Source of the DNA: Chromera velia | Taxonomy: Eukaryota; Sar; Chromeraceae | DNA length: 14,626 bases | Assembly (NCBI GenBank): GCA_018398765.1 | Contig: JAHBMJ010002930.1 | Location: 1 to 14,626, forward strand | Direction: 5' to 3' | Shown here: in pieces, positions 1-7,368 of the stretch | How positions within the stretch are numbered: the first letter of the stretch is position 1 | Layout: each line of letters opens with the position of its first letter | Notes under the pieces: generated by a model | Told to the model about the DNA's origin: nothing | Databases searched by the model: none | Seen by the model: the letters and a program-made list of their open reading frames with translations, nothing else | Program-made: the position numbers and the translations under genes

Positions 1-521
1 TGGGACTTGAACCTCGAGTCGTTCTTGGCGGCCTTGTACATGCCCATCCGAACCACCCTTTTCCACTGACCGGAAGAGCCAAAACGGGACCTCCGGAGCT
101 CCTCCTTCATGAAATCTCCCCACTGTCTCTCCCAATCCTCGAACCCCTCCTTGGGGTCGAACACAGGCAGAAGCGCCCAGTCCACCTTCACCTTCTTCCA
201 CGAGGAAGACGACACGACAGAGGAAGAATCAGAGGACTCAGACTCGCTGGAAGAGTCCGAGTCATCAGAAGAGTCCGAATCGTTGCTCGGCACAGCAACA
301 GAAACCTTCTGCCGTCTCTTGTTCTTTCCGGACTTCTTCTTTTCCAAAATCTTTTCTACGATCTCGTCAATCTTTTCTTCTAATTTCTTTTCAAGAAGGG
401 AATCGAGTTTGGAATCGACAGTCACTGCGCTGCTGCTTGACTGTGCAGCTGCAGCTTCTTCTTGGGCCTTCTTCTTGGCCTCTTCCTTTTCCTTTCTCCT
501 CTGAGCTCTCGTCCGGACCAT
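1..521 (-). CDS. Partial retroelement Gag-like protein, 5' end only
   Basis: Reading leftward from an ATG at 519-521, the frame stays open for 173 codons to the window edge, so the gene is cut there. The product starts MVRTRAQRRKEKEEAKKKAQ. Residues 1-30 are charged and Ala-rich. Residues 38-65 have Leu/Ile/Val heptad-like spacing typical of a coiled coil. Residues 63-73 are a basic patch, and residues 80-107 are a Ser/Asp/Glu tract. Residues 108-150 contain the Trp-rich piece VDWALLPVFDPKEGFEDWE. A 'P-x-F-D-P...F-x-D-W' layout resembles the start of LTR-retrotransposon Gag capsid domains; that is family resemblance, not proof. The ATG follows a pyrimidine-rich stretch ending in CAAG, which also looks like a 3' splice site, so a 5' UTR intron is possible. 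A retroelement Gag is the best guess, but a cellular Ser/Asp-rich nuclear protein cannot be excluded. Coding status is supported by the open frame and ordered composition. Confidence 0.65.
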   Translation of the reverse strand, partial: MVRTRAQRRKEKEEAKKKAQEEAAAAQSSSSAVTVDSKLDSLLEKKLEEKIDEIVEKILEKKKSGKNKRRQKVSVAVPSNDSDSSDDSDSSSESESSDSSSVVSSSSWKKVKVDWALLPVFDPKEGFEDWERQWGDFMKEELRRSRFGSSGQWKRVVRMGMYKAAKNDSRFKS

Positions 522-1004
522 CTTGAAAAATCCAGAGAGAGAGAAAGAGAAAAGAGCAATCAGATCGGACACACTGACTGAAAGACCCTAAAAGCTACTA
601 TATCTTCTCAACTAGAAGCTTATCATTAGAGTCTCTTAAGATCTTCTTACAGGGAAAGACTGAAGGACGGGATGCATTGCATATTCCCGTTCTTTTCATT
701 GTTCAGCCGTTTCATCTCATCACGTTTTATGAGCATGCTACTATTGATTGCAATTAATTCAAATTGCATGAAGAAGCATGCACATGCATGCATGTAGCTC
801 GGCATGGCTTATCAATCTATAAGGCGGCGCGCATGGCGGCGGGCACTTCAGGCATGGCGGCTCAACACCATAGCCCTCCCACTCTGCATGTCCGTCCGGA
901 CGGTTGTATCTCAGGCACTGCCCATCGCGGTACCCGTGGGGAAGGCTCTTCCTGCTGGCAGGATCCCAACACGCTTTGTCCTACAGAGACCTAAACTCTC
1001 CATC
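522..1004. other. Spacer between the two Gag-like genes
   Basis: No convincing gene. On the minus strand 522-565 is pyrimidine-rich (short CT runs) leading into the ATG of the partial gene, and this is probably its 5' UTR or an intron end. The stretch 730-800 holds three GCATGC palindromes, two of them in a run of overlapping CATG units at about 776-796. A minus-strand frame overlapping the end of the long Gag-like ORF stays open to 911, but its composition is unremarkable and I do not call it. No reverse transcriptase or protease motif is visible after the Gag-like ORF. Confidence 0.5.
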
Positions 1005-3206
1005 TCACTGACCGGGTGTGATGGGAGTTTCTTCAGGTCCCGCCATCGTCCCGATGAACGCATCCAACCCGGAGCCGTCCCGGTGTCGGACACCATATCG
1101 ATCGAGAACGGGGTTCCTGTTGGGGCTCCTGGGGTTGACAACGGCCTGAGTGGGAGGACGGTCCTTTCCTTCTACCCCCTTGTCATTGTATCTGCTGGAG
1201 GGAGCAGAGGAATTAGACCCAGGAGAGCGCCACCGATTGGAGCTCCCCCCGCCATCTCTCTTGCCGAAACCCCCTCCTGCACTGCCCTGCCTCTCGCGAT
1301 CAGAGTTGCCCCTGCCCTTCCCGCCAGAGTCAGGGGTCTTACCTCCTGAGGGTTTCCCCCCCTTTGCCTTGGAAGGGGACTTCCTCTGCAGGACTCCTCC
1401 AGGCCCCGCAAACGCCACGAAAGGAACCTTTGGAATGATACCCCCCCGCGAGGCACCCCCCGAGTCCCTGACCCCGAAGGTTGCCGCCTTCTGTTCCCAC
1501 TCTCTCTTCAAGTCCTCGACGAGAGCTCCCTTAACCAGGCCCCGGTCCCAGGCATCCCCGAGAGACTTGTTGAAGCTCTCTGCCTGGGCAGCGATGCCAT
1601 GGATCTCCTTAATGATTTCCACTTCGCTGGTGAGGTCCACCGGGTTCTGCCTCTCCTGCCACCTCATGATGAGGTCGTTTGGCAGGTGTGCCATCAGGAG
1701 CCCGAGCCTGTACTTCACGCCAAGCTTGTGGACGATGTTCTCCTCAACCAGGTGGTTTAGGAGATGCTTGTAATGCACGAGCAGCTCTGTGTAGGTACCG
1801 AACCGACAGGGCTTGCAGGCAATCCTCTCGTACTCCAGGATGAGAGCGGAGGTCGAGTATTGGATCGTCTTGAAAAAGTGTGCAAAAATCATCGCCACGA
1901 CCTTATCTCGCATCTCTACAAAGGTCCTCGGGATCGAGGTCAAGATCTCCTCCAGGGTGTAGGCGATGAGAGAATCCTCAGGGTCACACTTGGGCCTCCC
2001 CTGAGTTCTGCTCGACTCCCTAACTCTGAGGAAAGAGAAGATGTCAGGAGTACCCGGAGCCCCGACATCACCAGTACGCACCCCCCCACCTACAGACACC
2101 ATCGCAGAATCAGGGGGGGACACAGCAGGATACATCCCCCCACCCGTAAAGGGGGTCATCTGGAATACCGAAGGCAGACAACCTTCAGCAGCACCCCCAG
2201 TGACACCCTTGGCCTGGGGAGGAGGAGAGAGCACGTCTATCTCCTTATGGAGTTTGTCGGCCTGCTTGTTCAGAGCAAACCCATCAGACGCCAGCTGGTC
2301 AATATGACCATGCAAGGTCGCTACCAGCGTATCCCTGTCAGCTTTCCCAGCGTTGAAGACCTCTTTCTTTTTGGCCCAGGATGCCAGCTCTGATGCGTAC
2401 GCCTCCTTCCCCTCAGACCCCTCAGGGAAATTGTCCCTCCTGGGCATGCCACTCAGCACTTCAGTCTCCTCCTTCTGGATGTCTAGAATTCGAAGCTTGT
2501 CAGCACCCCGTGTGGCGTTCAGACCCGATATCTGGGCCACGAAGTCCTCGTAGTGCTTCCTTTTTATCTCCAGCAGGGTGGTGTCAGGTCGTACGCCGAC
2601 CACCTGCACCCCCCCACTGGAACTGCTGCTGCTACTGCTATGGCGGTCCCGCTCATCAGAGGCCGGACGCTGCTCACTGGACACGGGGACGGACATCTGA
2701 CGGGAGGTGTCTTGTATCGCTCCTGTCTCCTCCTCCGTCTTCACCTTCATCTCTGTTGAAGCTCCCCCATGCAGCTCTCCACCTGAAAACAACACAACAG
2801 GGCGAGATAGGGAGAGGGAGGAGGGTTCCTTCAGAGTCTGCAGGCAGAGGATCTGTTCGTTCAGAGCCTTCAACTGGGGACCAGAGATTCTTTCCTTCTC
2901 TTGGCATGAGAGAAGCTCCCTGATTTCCATGATCCTCGCCTTGCCCATTCTCAGGACATCGGTCCGCTGCAGATATCTCTTTATCCACTCCGCATCGGGC
3001 GGAGAGACGGAGTCCATAACATGCCTGTGGAAAATCCGGAGCTGCTCAGAAACTTCTGAGCTGAGGTGGGGCACCCGTTCCACCACCTTCTCCAGCACTT
3101 CTACCTCGATCCTTGCGACGTAGTGCTTAACGTTGACCCCCACCTTGTTCCTGTTGGTGAGGGTGAGCCCGCCACACCACTCATCCGAGTCCCCGAGAAT
3201 GGCCAC
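1005..3206 (-). CDS. Gag-like retroelement ORF, probably damaged copy
   Basis: A 733-codon open frame ending in TGA at 1005-1007. From the GTG at 3204-3206, residues 60-130 and 215-320 are charged and helical, probably coiled coil. Residues 150-210 are a low-complexity linker with a run of eight or more Ser. Residues ~410-560 form a compact helical block with evenly spaced aromatic residues (FAHFFKTIQYSTSALILEYE, later LLMAHLPNDLIMRW), as in retroelement capsid domains. Residues ~580-700 are a Gly/Ser/Lys/Arg-rich basic tail suited to nucleic-acid binding, without a CCHC zinc knuckle. The order coiled coil - helical capsid-like block - basic tail fits Gag of an LTR or related retroelement; the exact family is not recognised. 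The first ATG inside the open frame is at 3015-3017. Coding-like sequence in the same frame continues upstream past a TAG at 3228-3230, so GTG is merely the first start-like codon after a probable nonsense mutation. No pol gene follows. Confidence 0.6.
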   Translation of the reverse strand: MAILGDSDEWCGGLTLTNRNKVGVNVKHYVARIEVEVLEKVVERVPHLSSEVSEQLRIFHRHVMDSVSPPDAEWIKRYLQRTDVLRMGKARIMEIRELLSCQEKERISGPQLKALNEQILCLQTLKEPSSLSLSRPVVLFSGGELHGGASTEMKVKTEEETGAIQDTSRQMSVPVSSEQRPASDERDRHSSSSSSSSGGVQVVGVRPDTTLLEIKRKHYEDFVAQISGLNATRGADKLRILDIQKEETEVLSGMPRRDNFPEGSEGKEAYASELASWAKKKEVFNAGKADRDTLVATLHGHIDQLASDGFALNKQADKLHKEIDVLSPPPQAKGVTGGAAEGCLPSVFQMTPFTGGGMYPAVSPPDSAMVSVGGGVRTGDVGAPGTPDIFSFLRVRESSRTQGRPKCDPEDSLIAYTLEEILTSIPRTFVEMRDKVVAMIFAHFFKTIQYSTSALILEYERIACKPCRFGTYTELLVHYKHLLNHLVEENIVHKLGVKYRLGLLMAHLPNDLIMRWQERQNPVDLTSEVEIIKEIHGIAAQAESFNKSLGDAWDRGLVKGALVEDLKREWEQKAATFGVRDSGGASRGGIIPKVPFVAFAGPGGVLQRKSPSKAKGGKPSGGKTPDSGGKGRGNSDRERQGSAGGGFGKRDGGGSSNRWRSPGSNSSAPSSRYNDKGVEGKDRPPTQAVVNPRSPNRNPVLDRYGVRHRDGSGLDAFIGTMAGPEETPITPGQ

Positions 3207-3230
3207 AGCATCTGCATATTGCCGTACCTA

Positions 3231-3341
3231 CTCGATGATGTTCGCATCGTCTGTGAGGCCGAAAACGCCCACGGTCTTCGCCTCCATACCCTTGATCGTG
3301 ACGCACCCATGGGGAGCGTCCTTCTTGGGACCTATGGTAAG
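3231..3341 (-). pseudogene. N-terminal segment of the Gag-like ORF, cut off by a TAG
   Basis: Directly upstream of the long Gag-like frame and in the same phase, 37 codons are open between a TGA at 3342-3344 and a TAG at 3228-3230. They include an ATG at 3285-3287 that begins MEAKTVGVFGLTDDANIIE. After the TAG the protein continues smoothly (VRQYADAVAILGDSDEW) into the long ORF. The amino-acid texture is the same on both sides, so the simplest reading is one ORF with a point nonsense mutation. An alternative is an intron nearby: CTGCAG at 3348-3353 on the minus strand could be a 3' splice site, but it does not remove the TAG. Confidence 0.55.
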
Positions 3342-3344
3342 TCA

Positions 3345-3915
3345 CCTGCAGTAGGGAATCGGGAATACAACAAGGGGAATGTTGTCGGAATGACAACGGG
3401 AGACTCCCTCAGTGACGGCGCCAGTGAAAAGTAGAGTCTCACCTCTCTTGAGATTCCTCCAGTGGAATCCTATGGGCCCTCCCGTGTCGATCCTCTAGCC
3501 TATCCAGAGGACTCCTCAAACTGCTATACTCCCAAATTCCTGGCCTTCTCCTATCAGAGGACCACAGCGAATACGTCTCCGTGGCGTACTCGTCTAGACC
3601 GATACAGATAATCCGAAGTAAATATCTGATCAGTCTCTTCACCAGACAGAAAATCTATGAACTCCCACAGTCCATAGTACGCTCCTGCTGGTGGCCTCGT
3701 GCATTACTCAGAGCACAAGAGAACCACAAAGAGACATAGGGCACAGTACAGATCCTACACATGAAGTTCTGTCAATCCCTAGGTCACGTCTCTCATTTAG
3801 ACGGACGGTAACCGCCGTGCACGTCTGTCTGACTGTCTGAAAATTAATTTGGAACCGGAATTAATTTAGATGCCTCCGATGGCATAACCGCACCATCGGC
3901 CTATTTAAATCTCAT
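3345..3915. other. Non-coding spacer with a hairpin and TATA-like box
   Basis: Short frames here lack recognisable content. It may contain the 5' leader of the minus-strand Gag-like gene; I could not find a matching pair of long terminal repeats. A perfect 7-bp inverted repeat CCGATGG/CCATCGG lies at 3876-3882 and 3893-3899 with a 10-base loop. Just before it AATTAATTT occurs twice (3842-3850, 3860-3867) around a CCGG, and a TATA-like TATTTAAAT follows at 3901-3909. Confidence 0.4.
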
Positions 3916-4115
3916 ATGAAGCCCTGGAGCACACACCACCACAGTGAGTGCCTCGGGTGTATTTCTAACGCCCAAGTGCATGCCGGCCATACCATGGAAC
4001 TCACTACATGCATACCTCTGTTGCAGGCGCCCCGCCACCCGATGTGTACAGGCCGCTGCGTGCGCGTCGCTCGTTTCTCTGGCTTGGGGCGAAGGGACGA
4101 ATGGAAAAGCCGGGA

Positions 4116-4231
4116 CCGGAATTCACCCTCCGCAAATCCGACCAGGAACGGGACCGTCGTTTCCTTTCACACACCCCGGAATTCACCCTCCACAAATCCG
4201 ACCAGGAACGGGACTGTCGTTTACTTTCACA
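4116..4231. repeat. Two tandem 60-bp direct repeats
   Basis: The block beginning CCGGAATTCACCCTC at 4116-4130 recurs at 4176-4190 with an exact 60-bp period. About 55 bases of each unit align, with three differences seen (at 4132/4192, 4155/4215 and 4163/4223). Because 60 is a multiple of three, three overlapping plus-strand frames stay open across it and would encode a 20-residue repeat. The flanks show no coding signal, so I treat the frames as accidental. I see nothing else in 3916-4115. Confidence 0.85.
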
Positions 4232-5047
4232 GTTTAGCCATAAGTCTAACGAATTTTAGAACATTTTATGATACAGTTCTTATTTAATTGACTAGTTGAT
4301 TGATTGAATGCTAGATTAAATGCGTAATTTTTAAAAGTCATAATGATGTTAGAAAGATGTGCAGTGGGACCAGCACTGGCCAACCGGCTCCGCGGCATGG
4401 CGTCCTTCTATTGAGCCAAGACCGAGCGCGTGGACATCTTGCAAATCCATGCATACAGAATTAAATGCATGTATACAAATGCATACATTACAGTAATTAA
4501 ATTCAGATTGAGGAGTCAGATAAAACAAGAGACTGCTGCTCGTATGAAGTTGAGAAAGAGGCTCTGCTGACACAACCTCTAGAAATAGAAGCAACGTAAG
4601 AGTGCTGTGTGTACCTGTGGCCCAAGGGCCGTTAGATCACATATAAATCTTTCTATGTTAAATGCATTCGGTTCAGTGAATGTATAATTGAGGGATTTGG
4701 ATACCAATAGTAGCTCAGGAAAAGATTTAGTAATCAGACCGTAATGCTGCATGCTTATATATGTTTTTTAACGTTTTCGTTTAGCCTGTACGTCATAATT
4801 AACACACTCACAAGAGTCGGGTAGAGTCGAGTGACAAGACCTTAGTCACTTCTGCACGCAAAGCGCGTGCACTCACTTGTATAGTTTAGGGTCACGCGGT
4901 ATGCATGAAAAAACCTTCAATCATCAGTTTAGGGTTCCGCTAGAAGCCTCGAACGTAGGATTTATGCCTTGACGGAGGGTGACTCCGACAAGTCATGAGA
5001 GCGGTTCCAGTCTTAGAGTTCCTCTACGCTTGCTGATACTCTGCATA
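4232..5047. other. AT-rich spacer left of the hAT element
   Basis: No gene is supported. The stretch is AT-rich with short low-complexity pieces, some ATGCAT-type words at 4448-4490 and a GCATGC at 4750. It ends in TCTGCATA (5040-5047), the left target-site duplication of the transposon that follows. Confidence 0.5.
5040..5047. repeat. Left target-site duplication of the hAT element
   Basis: TCTGCATA, matching TCTGCGTA at 7369-7376 in 7 of 8 positions. The single mismatch is a transition and suggests the insertion is not brand new. Confidence 0.8.
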
Positions 5048-5056
5048 CAGGGTTGC
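5048..5056 (+). repeat. Left terminal inverted repeat of hAT element
   Basis: CAGGGTTGC, the exact reverse complement of 7360-7368. Beyond nine bases the two ends diverge, although both have a T-rich stretch followed by GGYGGTA-like sequence. Confidence 0.85.
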
Positions 5057-5093
5057 CGATTTTTTTGGCGGTAGACAAGCTTCATTATCGATA

Positions 5094-5108
5094 ACCGGTA
5101 ATTACCGG
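5094..5108. promoter_or_regulatory. Left subterminal CCGGTAATTACCGG palindrome
   Basis: A perfect 14-bp palindrome (5095-5108) formed by two inverted TTACCGG words, about 40 bp from the left end. The same word recurs near the right end. Clustered short subterminal repeats in hAT elements are known transposase-binding sites, which is the inferred role here. Confidence 0.6.
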
Positions 5109-5170
5109 CAGAGTTTACTGGCAGTTGGCAAAGACTTAGCAGAATTCTAATACTCACTAATACTTTTCAA

Positions 5171-5240
5171 TAACCTAAGTCCTCAGGCTAGGTTATAGGT
5201 CAATCAATCAATCACTTAAGGCTAGACTTAAGGTCAATTC
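5171..5240. repeat. Short direct and inverted repeats inside hAT left arm
   Basis: TAACCTA (5171-5177) and TAGGTTA (5189-5195) are inverted. AGGCTAG...AGGTCAAT appears twice with a 34-bp period (5185-5204 and 5219-5238). CTTAAG also occurs twice (5215-5220, 5227-5232). These could form hairpins in the subterminal region. 5241-5460 between here and the microsatellite has open frames on both strands but nothing I recognise. Confidence 0.5.
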
Positions 5241-5459
5241 AAAAAGTTAATACGTTATCTGTAGGGACAGCTATGCGGCCAGTGTGCTTGAAGATGACGC
5301 AGGTCGAAGCGATAGGTCCCGTCTTGCACTTGGCGCCCAAAGACAGAGACGGACAGAGAATCGCTGGCCGCAATGACTACAGCTGGCCCAGACAGATGCA
5401 CCCGCGCGATTCCAACAACAGAAAGAGTCTGCCTCAAAGTTTCGGTGGTCCTCCCAATC

Positions 5460-5462
<3 letters not shown>

Positions 5463-5502
<40 letters not shown>

Positions 5503-5520
5503 TCCCTCTCTCTCTCTCTC
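5463..5520. repeat. (CT)n microsatellite
   Basis: About 58 bases of CT dinucleotides with two CCCT interruptions, followed by TAG at 5521-5523. On the plus strand it resembles an extended polypyrimidine tract with a 3' splice site, just before the transposase frame opens. Confidence 0.9.
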
Positions 5521-5523
5521 TAG

Positions 5524-6951
5524 CTTTCTCTGTGTATCTGTATGTGTATATGCATATATATGTATGCAGCCGCTAGATGTAGCCGATCTCTTGATATTTT
5601 GGAGAACCTGAAGAAAGAAAACTGCAAGGAGACAGCCCCGGAGAGTTGGAGATTCAAGAAAGGAATGAAGAAGCTTTGGGATGATAGATGAAAAATTTTT
5701 GATTCCGTGATCCACAGCGCAGGCTTTGTCTTGTCGCCTGCCTACTGGCAGGGCTTTGACCAAGCGAAGCTGGATGATGTCATGGATAACTTTAGAGAAT
5801 TTTTGAAAGCATGTGGAGACTGGAGTGAGAAAGAGATTAAGGAAATCATCCTGGAGGACCTTGACAGTTATTTCAATCAAGAGGGCTTGGATGGGTTTAT
5901 GGACAGGGTGGAAGAGGTGGCCGATTGGTCGCCTCTCACTTGGTGGGCAGAGACCGGTATCGCCTCCTGGAAGTACTCTTGTTTAGGAAAAGCCGCAAAA
6001 ATCCTCTTCCGACTGAGAGTTGCGTCTGGTATGATTGAGAGAAGGTTTTCTACAGCCGAATTTGTGATCAAAAAAAGATGCAACCGTCTGAGTGAGGTGC
6101 GGGCAAACAAGTTCATCAATATTTTGGCTCGTCTCAAACAGCAGGAAAGGTTTAGCGGGAGAGGCAAAAAGGTCTCCCTTTCGGGAAATAGTGAGGTCCC
6201 CGACCGCTCTCTTCTCTCTCTTCCTGAACGGTGGGCAGTAGAGGAGGTTTTTGAGGCAATGGAAGGGGAGGACGAAGAGGATGATGTCCTTTCCCTTCAG
6301 GGCAAGAACGAGGAGGAGGAAGAGGGGGAGAGGGGAGAGGGTGAGGAGGCAGAGCAGGAGAAGGAAGAGAGTGGGGAGGAAGAGGAGGAAAAGGGGGAAG
6401 GGGGTGAGGAGGAAGAGGAAGACGAGGAGGAGGGAGAGCCTGGAGGGGGTGAAGGAGAAGAGTCTGAGGAAGAGAGCGAGGAAGAAGAGGAGGAGAGGGG
6501 AGAGGATGAGGAGGAAGAGGTAGGAGAACGATGTTGAGGCAAAGAGGAAGAGGTGCAAGTACAAGAAGAGGAGGCGGGGAAAGAAAAGCCCAGAGACCCG
6601 CCGCCTTCAGAGAGAAGAGAGAAGAAAAGAGGGAGACGCAGTGTAGAAGAAGAAGGCTCTCCAAAAAGAGCTATGATTTGTGTTCTCCCCCCTTCTGCCC
6701 CAGTCTCTGCTAGTGTTCAGTCCCCTCAGGTGCCGGTCGCTCCAGCTTCTTTTTACAGCCATGGTGCAGCAGCCGCATCCGCCCCTTCCTCTTTTCATTT
6801 GAGACCACCCAGCCCTAGACCCAGCCGCACCACGGGGGGAGCTCGAGGAGGCAATGTTCTTCTTACTCCTCCCCTTTCAGCAAACCGGGCAGGGGCTACA
6901 CAAGTACAGAGCCGCAGGCTTACCATCTCCTCGTTTTTCAGAAAGAAGTAG
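5524..6951 (+). pseudogene. hAT transposase C-terminal fragment with TGA interruptions
   Basis: One frame runs from 5524 to a TAG at 6949-6951, broken by TGA at 5689-5691 and 6535-6537; between them it is open from a GTG at 5707. The text KKLWDDR, then after the TGA KIFDSVIHSAGFVLSPAYW, corresponds to the hAT block 'iWe.RW...hplHaAayyLnP'; the first TGA sits where the family has Trp. Next come the dimerisation-domain hallmarks: a Trp-Trp pair (5941-5946), then GMIERRFSTAEFVIKKRCNRL. In that motif the Glu (6037-6039) matches the third catalytic acid of hAT transposases such as Hermes. After the domain follow ~100 residues dominated by Glu, Gly and Asp (6265-6534). Past the second TGA come ~45 charged residues and a Pro/Ser/Ala-rich tail ending SSFFRKK. 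The N-terminal zinc finger and the first two catalytic Asp are absent. A 3' splice site at 5563-5569 (TATGCAG) could join a lost or deleted upstream exon. Confidence 0.82.
6303..6553. repeat. Polypurine (GA-rich) tract within transposase tail
   Basis: About 250 bases almost purely A and G on the plus strand, with GAGGAGGAA-type units. It encodes the Glu/Gly-rich tail in one frame and is open in other frames as well (Arg/Lys-rich on plus; Ser/Pro/Leu-rich on minus); those are shadows. Such tracts can adopt triplex structures and expand by slippage. Confidence 0.85.
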
Positions 6952-7307
6952 ACTTTTTCCGTCTCTTACTTTGATCGCTCTCTAACGATGGTCAAGGCCT
7001 GATCGGGCCTGATATACAGAGAAGCAGAACAGTGAGAGATGAAGCAAAGTCAAAAAAGAGAGTAGTTGTTGGACAGACGCTGTCATAGAGCTGTTAGAAC
7101 TTTTTGCTACTTATAGGGGTGAAGCAGTTAAAAATTTATATTTTTTAAATATTTTTTTTATTTTTTTTTGTGTGTGAATAGGCTTTTCAAATGCAATATA
7201 CACTTAAAAACATGTTTTTGAAGGTTGGCGCCGCAGGCGAAATTTTTTTTTGGGACCCTAATTTTTATCATTTTTTTTGTCAGTAAAAGGAAGGCAGACT
7301 GAGGCCA
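6952..7307 (+). other. 3' arm of the hAT element
   Basis: Non-coding. It contains several long T runs (7140-7172, 7240-7280) and leads into the subterminal TTACCGG cluster. It is probably the 3' UTR and right arm of the transposon. Confidence 0.6.
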
Positions 7308-7350
7308 TTACCGGTTACCGGCAATTACCGGTAGACTAGACCTGTTACCG
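7308..7350. promoter_or_regulatory. Right subterminal TTACCGG cluster
   Basis: TTACCGG occurs at 7308-7314, 7315-7321 and 7325-7331, with a shorter TTACCG at 7345-7350, all within 60 bp of the right end. It matches the left-end palindrome. Likely transposase-binding repeats. Confidence 0.6.
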
Positions 7351-7359
7351 ACCAGAAAA

Positions 7360-7368
7360 GCAACCCTG
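7360..7368 (-). repeat. Right terminal inverted repeat of hAT element
   Basis: GCAACCCTG, the exact reverse complement of 5048-5056. Confidence 0.85.

Larger units (their letters stand above)
5048..7368 (+). mobile_element. hAT-superfamily DNA transposon, defective, 2321 bp
   Basis: Both ends are visible. The left end CAGGGTTGC (5048-5056) and right end GCAACCCTG (7360-7368) are perfect 9-bp inverted repeats, and CAGGG-type termini are classical for hAT elements. They are flanked by TCTGCATA (5040-5047) and TCTGCGTA (7369-7376), an 8-bp duplication with one mismatch; 8 bp is the hAT hallmark. Inside, TTACCGG/CCGGTAA repeats sit near both ends, and the central gene is a hAT transposase C-terminal fragment. 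Full-length hAT transposases need roughly 600 codons or more. Only about 500 bp separate the left end from the recognisable part, so the N-terminal zinc finger and most of the RNase-H-like core are missing, and the frame carries TGA codons. It is therefore an internally deleted, non-autonomous copy. Confidence 0.88.

Noticed and set aside
1150-2393. Plus-strand frames of about 200 codons opposite the Gag-like ORF
   Set aside because: They are antisense shadows, Pro/Ser-rich, without motifs.
600-3900. Long terminal repeats bounding the Gag-like ORF
   Set aside because: No pair of matching long direct repeats could be found by eye on the two sides; a proper self-alignment would be needed.
3916-4287. 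Plus-strand frame encoding a 20-residue repeat (NPTRNGTVV)
   Set aside because: It is a by-product of the 60-bp tandem repeat; three different frames are equally open there and none has gene-like flanks.
6297-6664. Long minus-strand and alternative plus-strand frames over the GA-rich tract, rich in Ser/Pro/Leu or Arg/Lys
   Set aside because: They are low-complexity shadows of the purine tract that encodes the acidic transposase tail.
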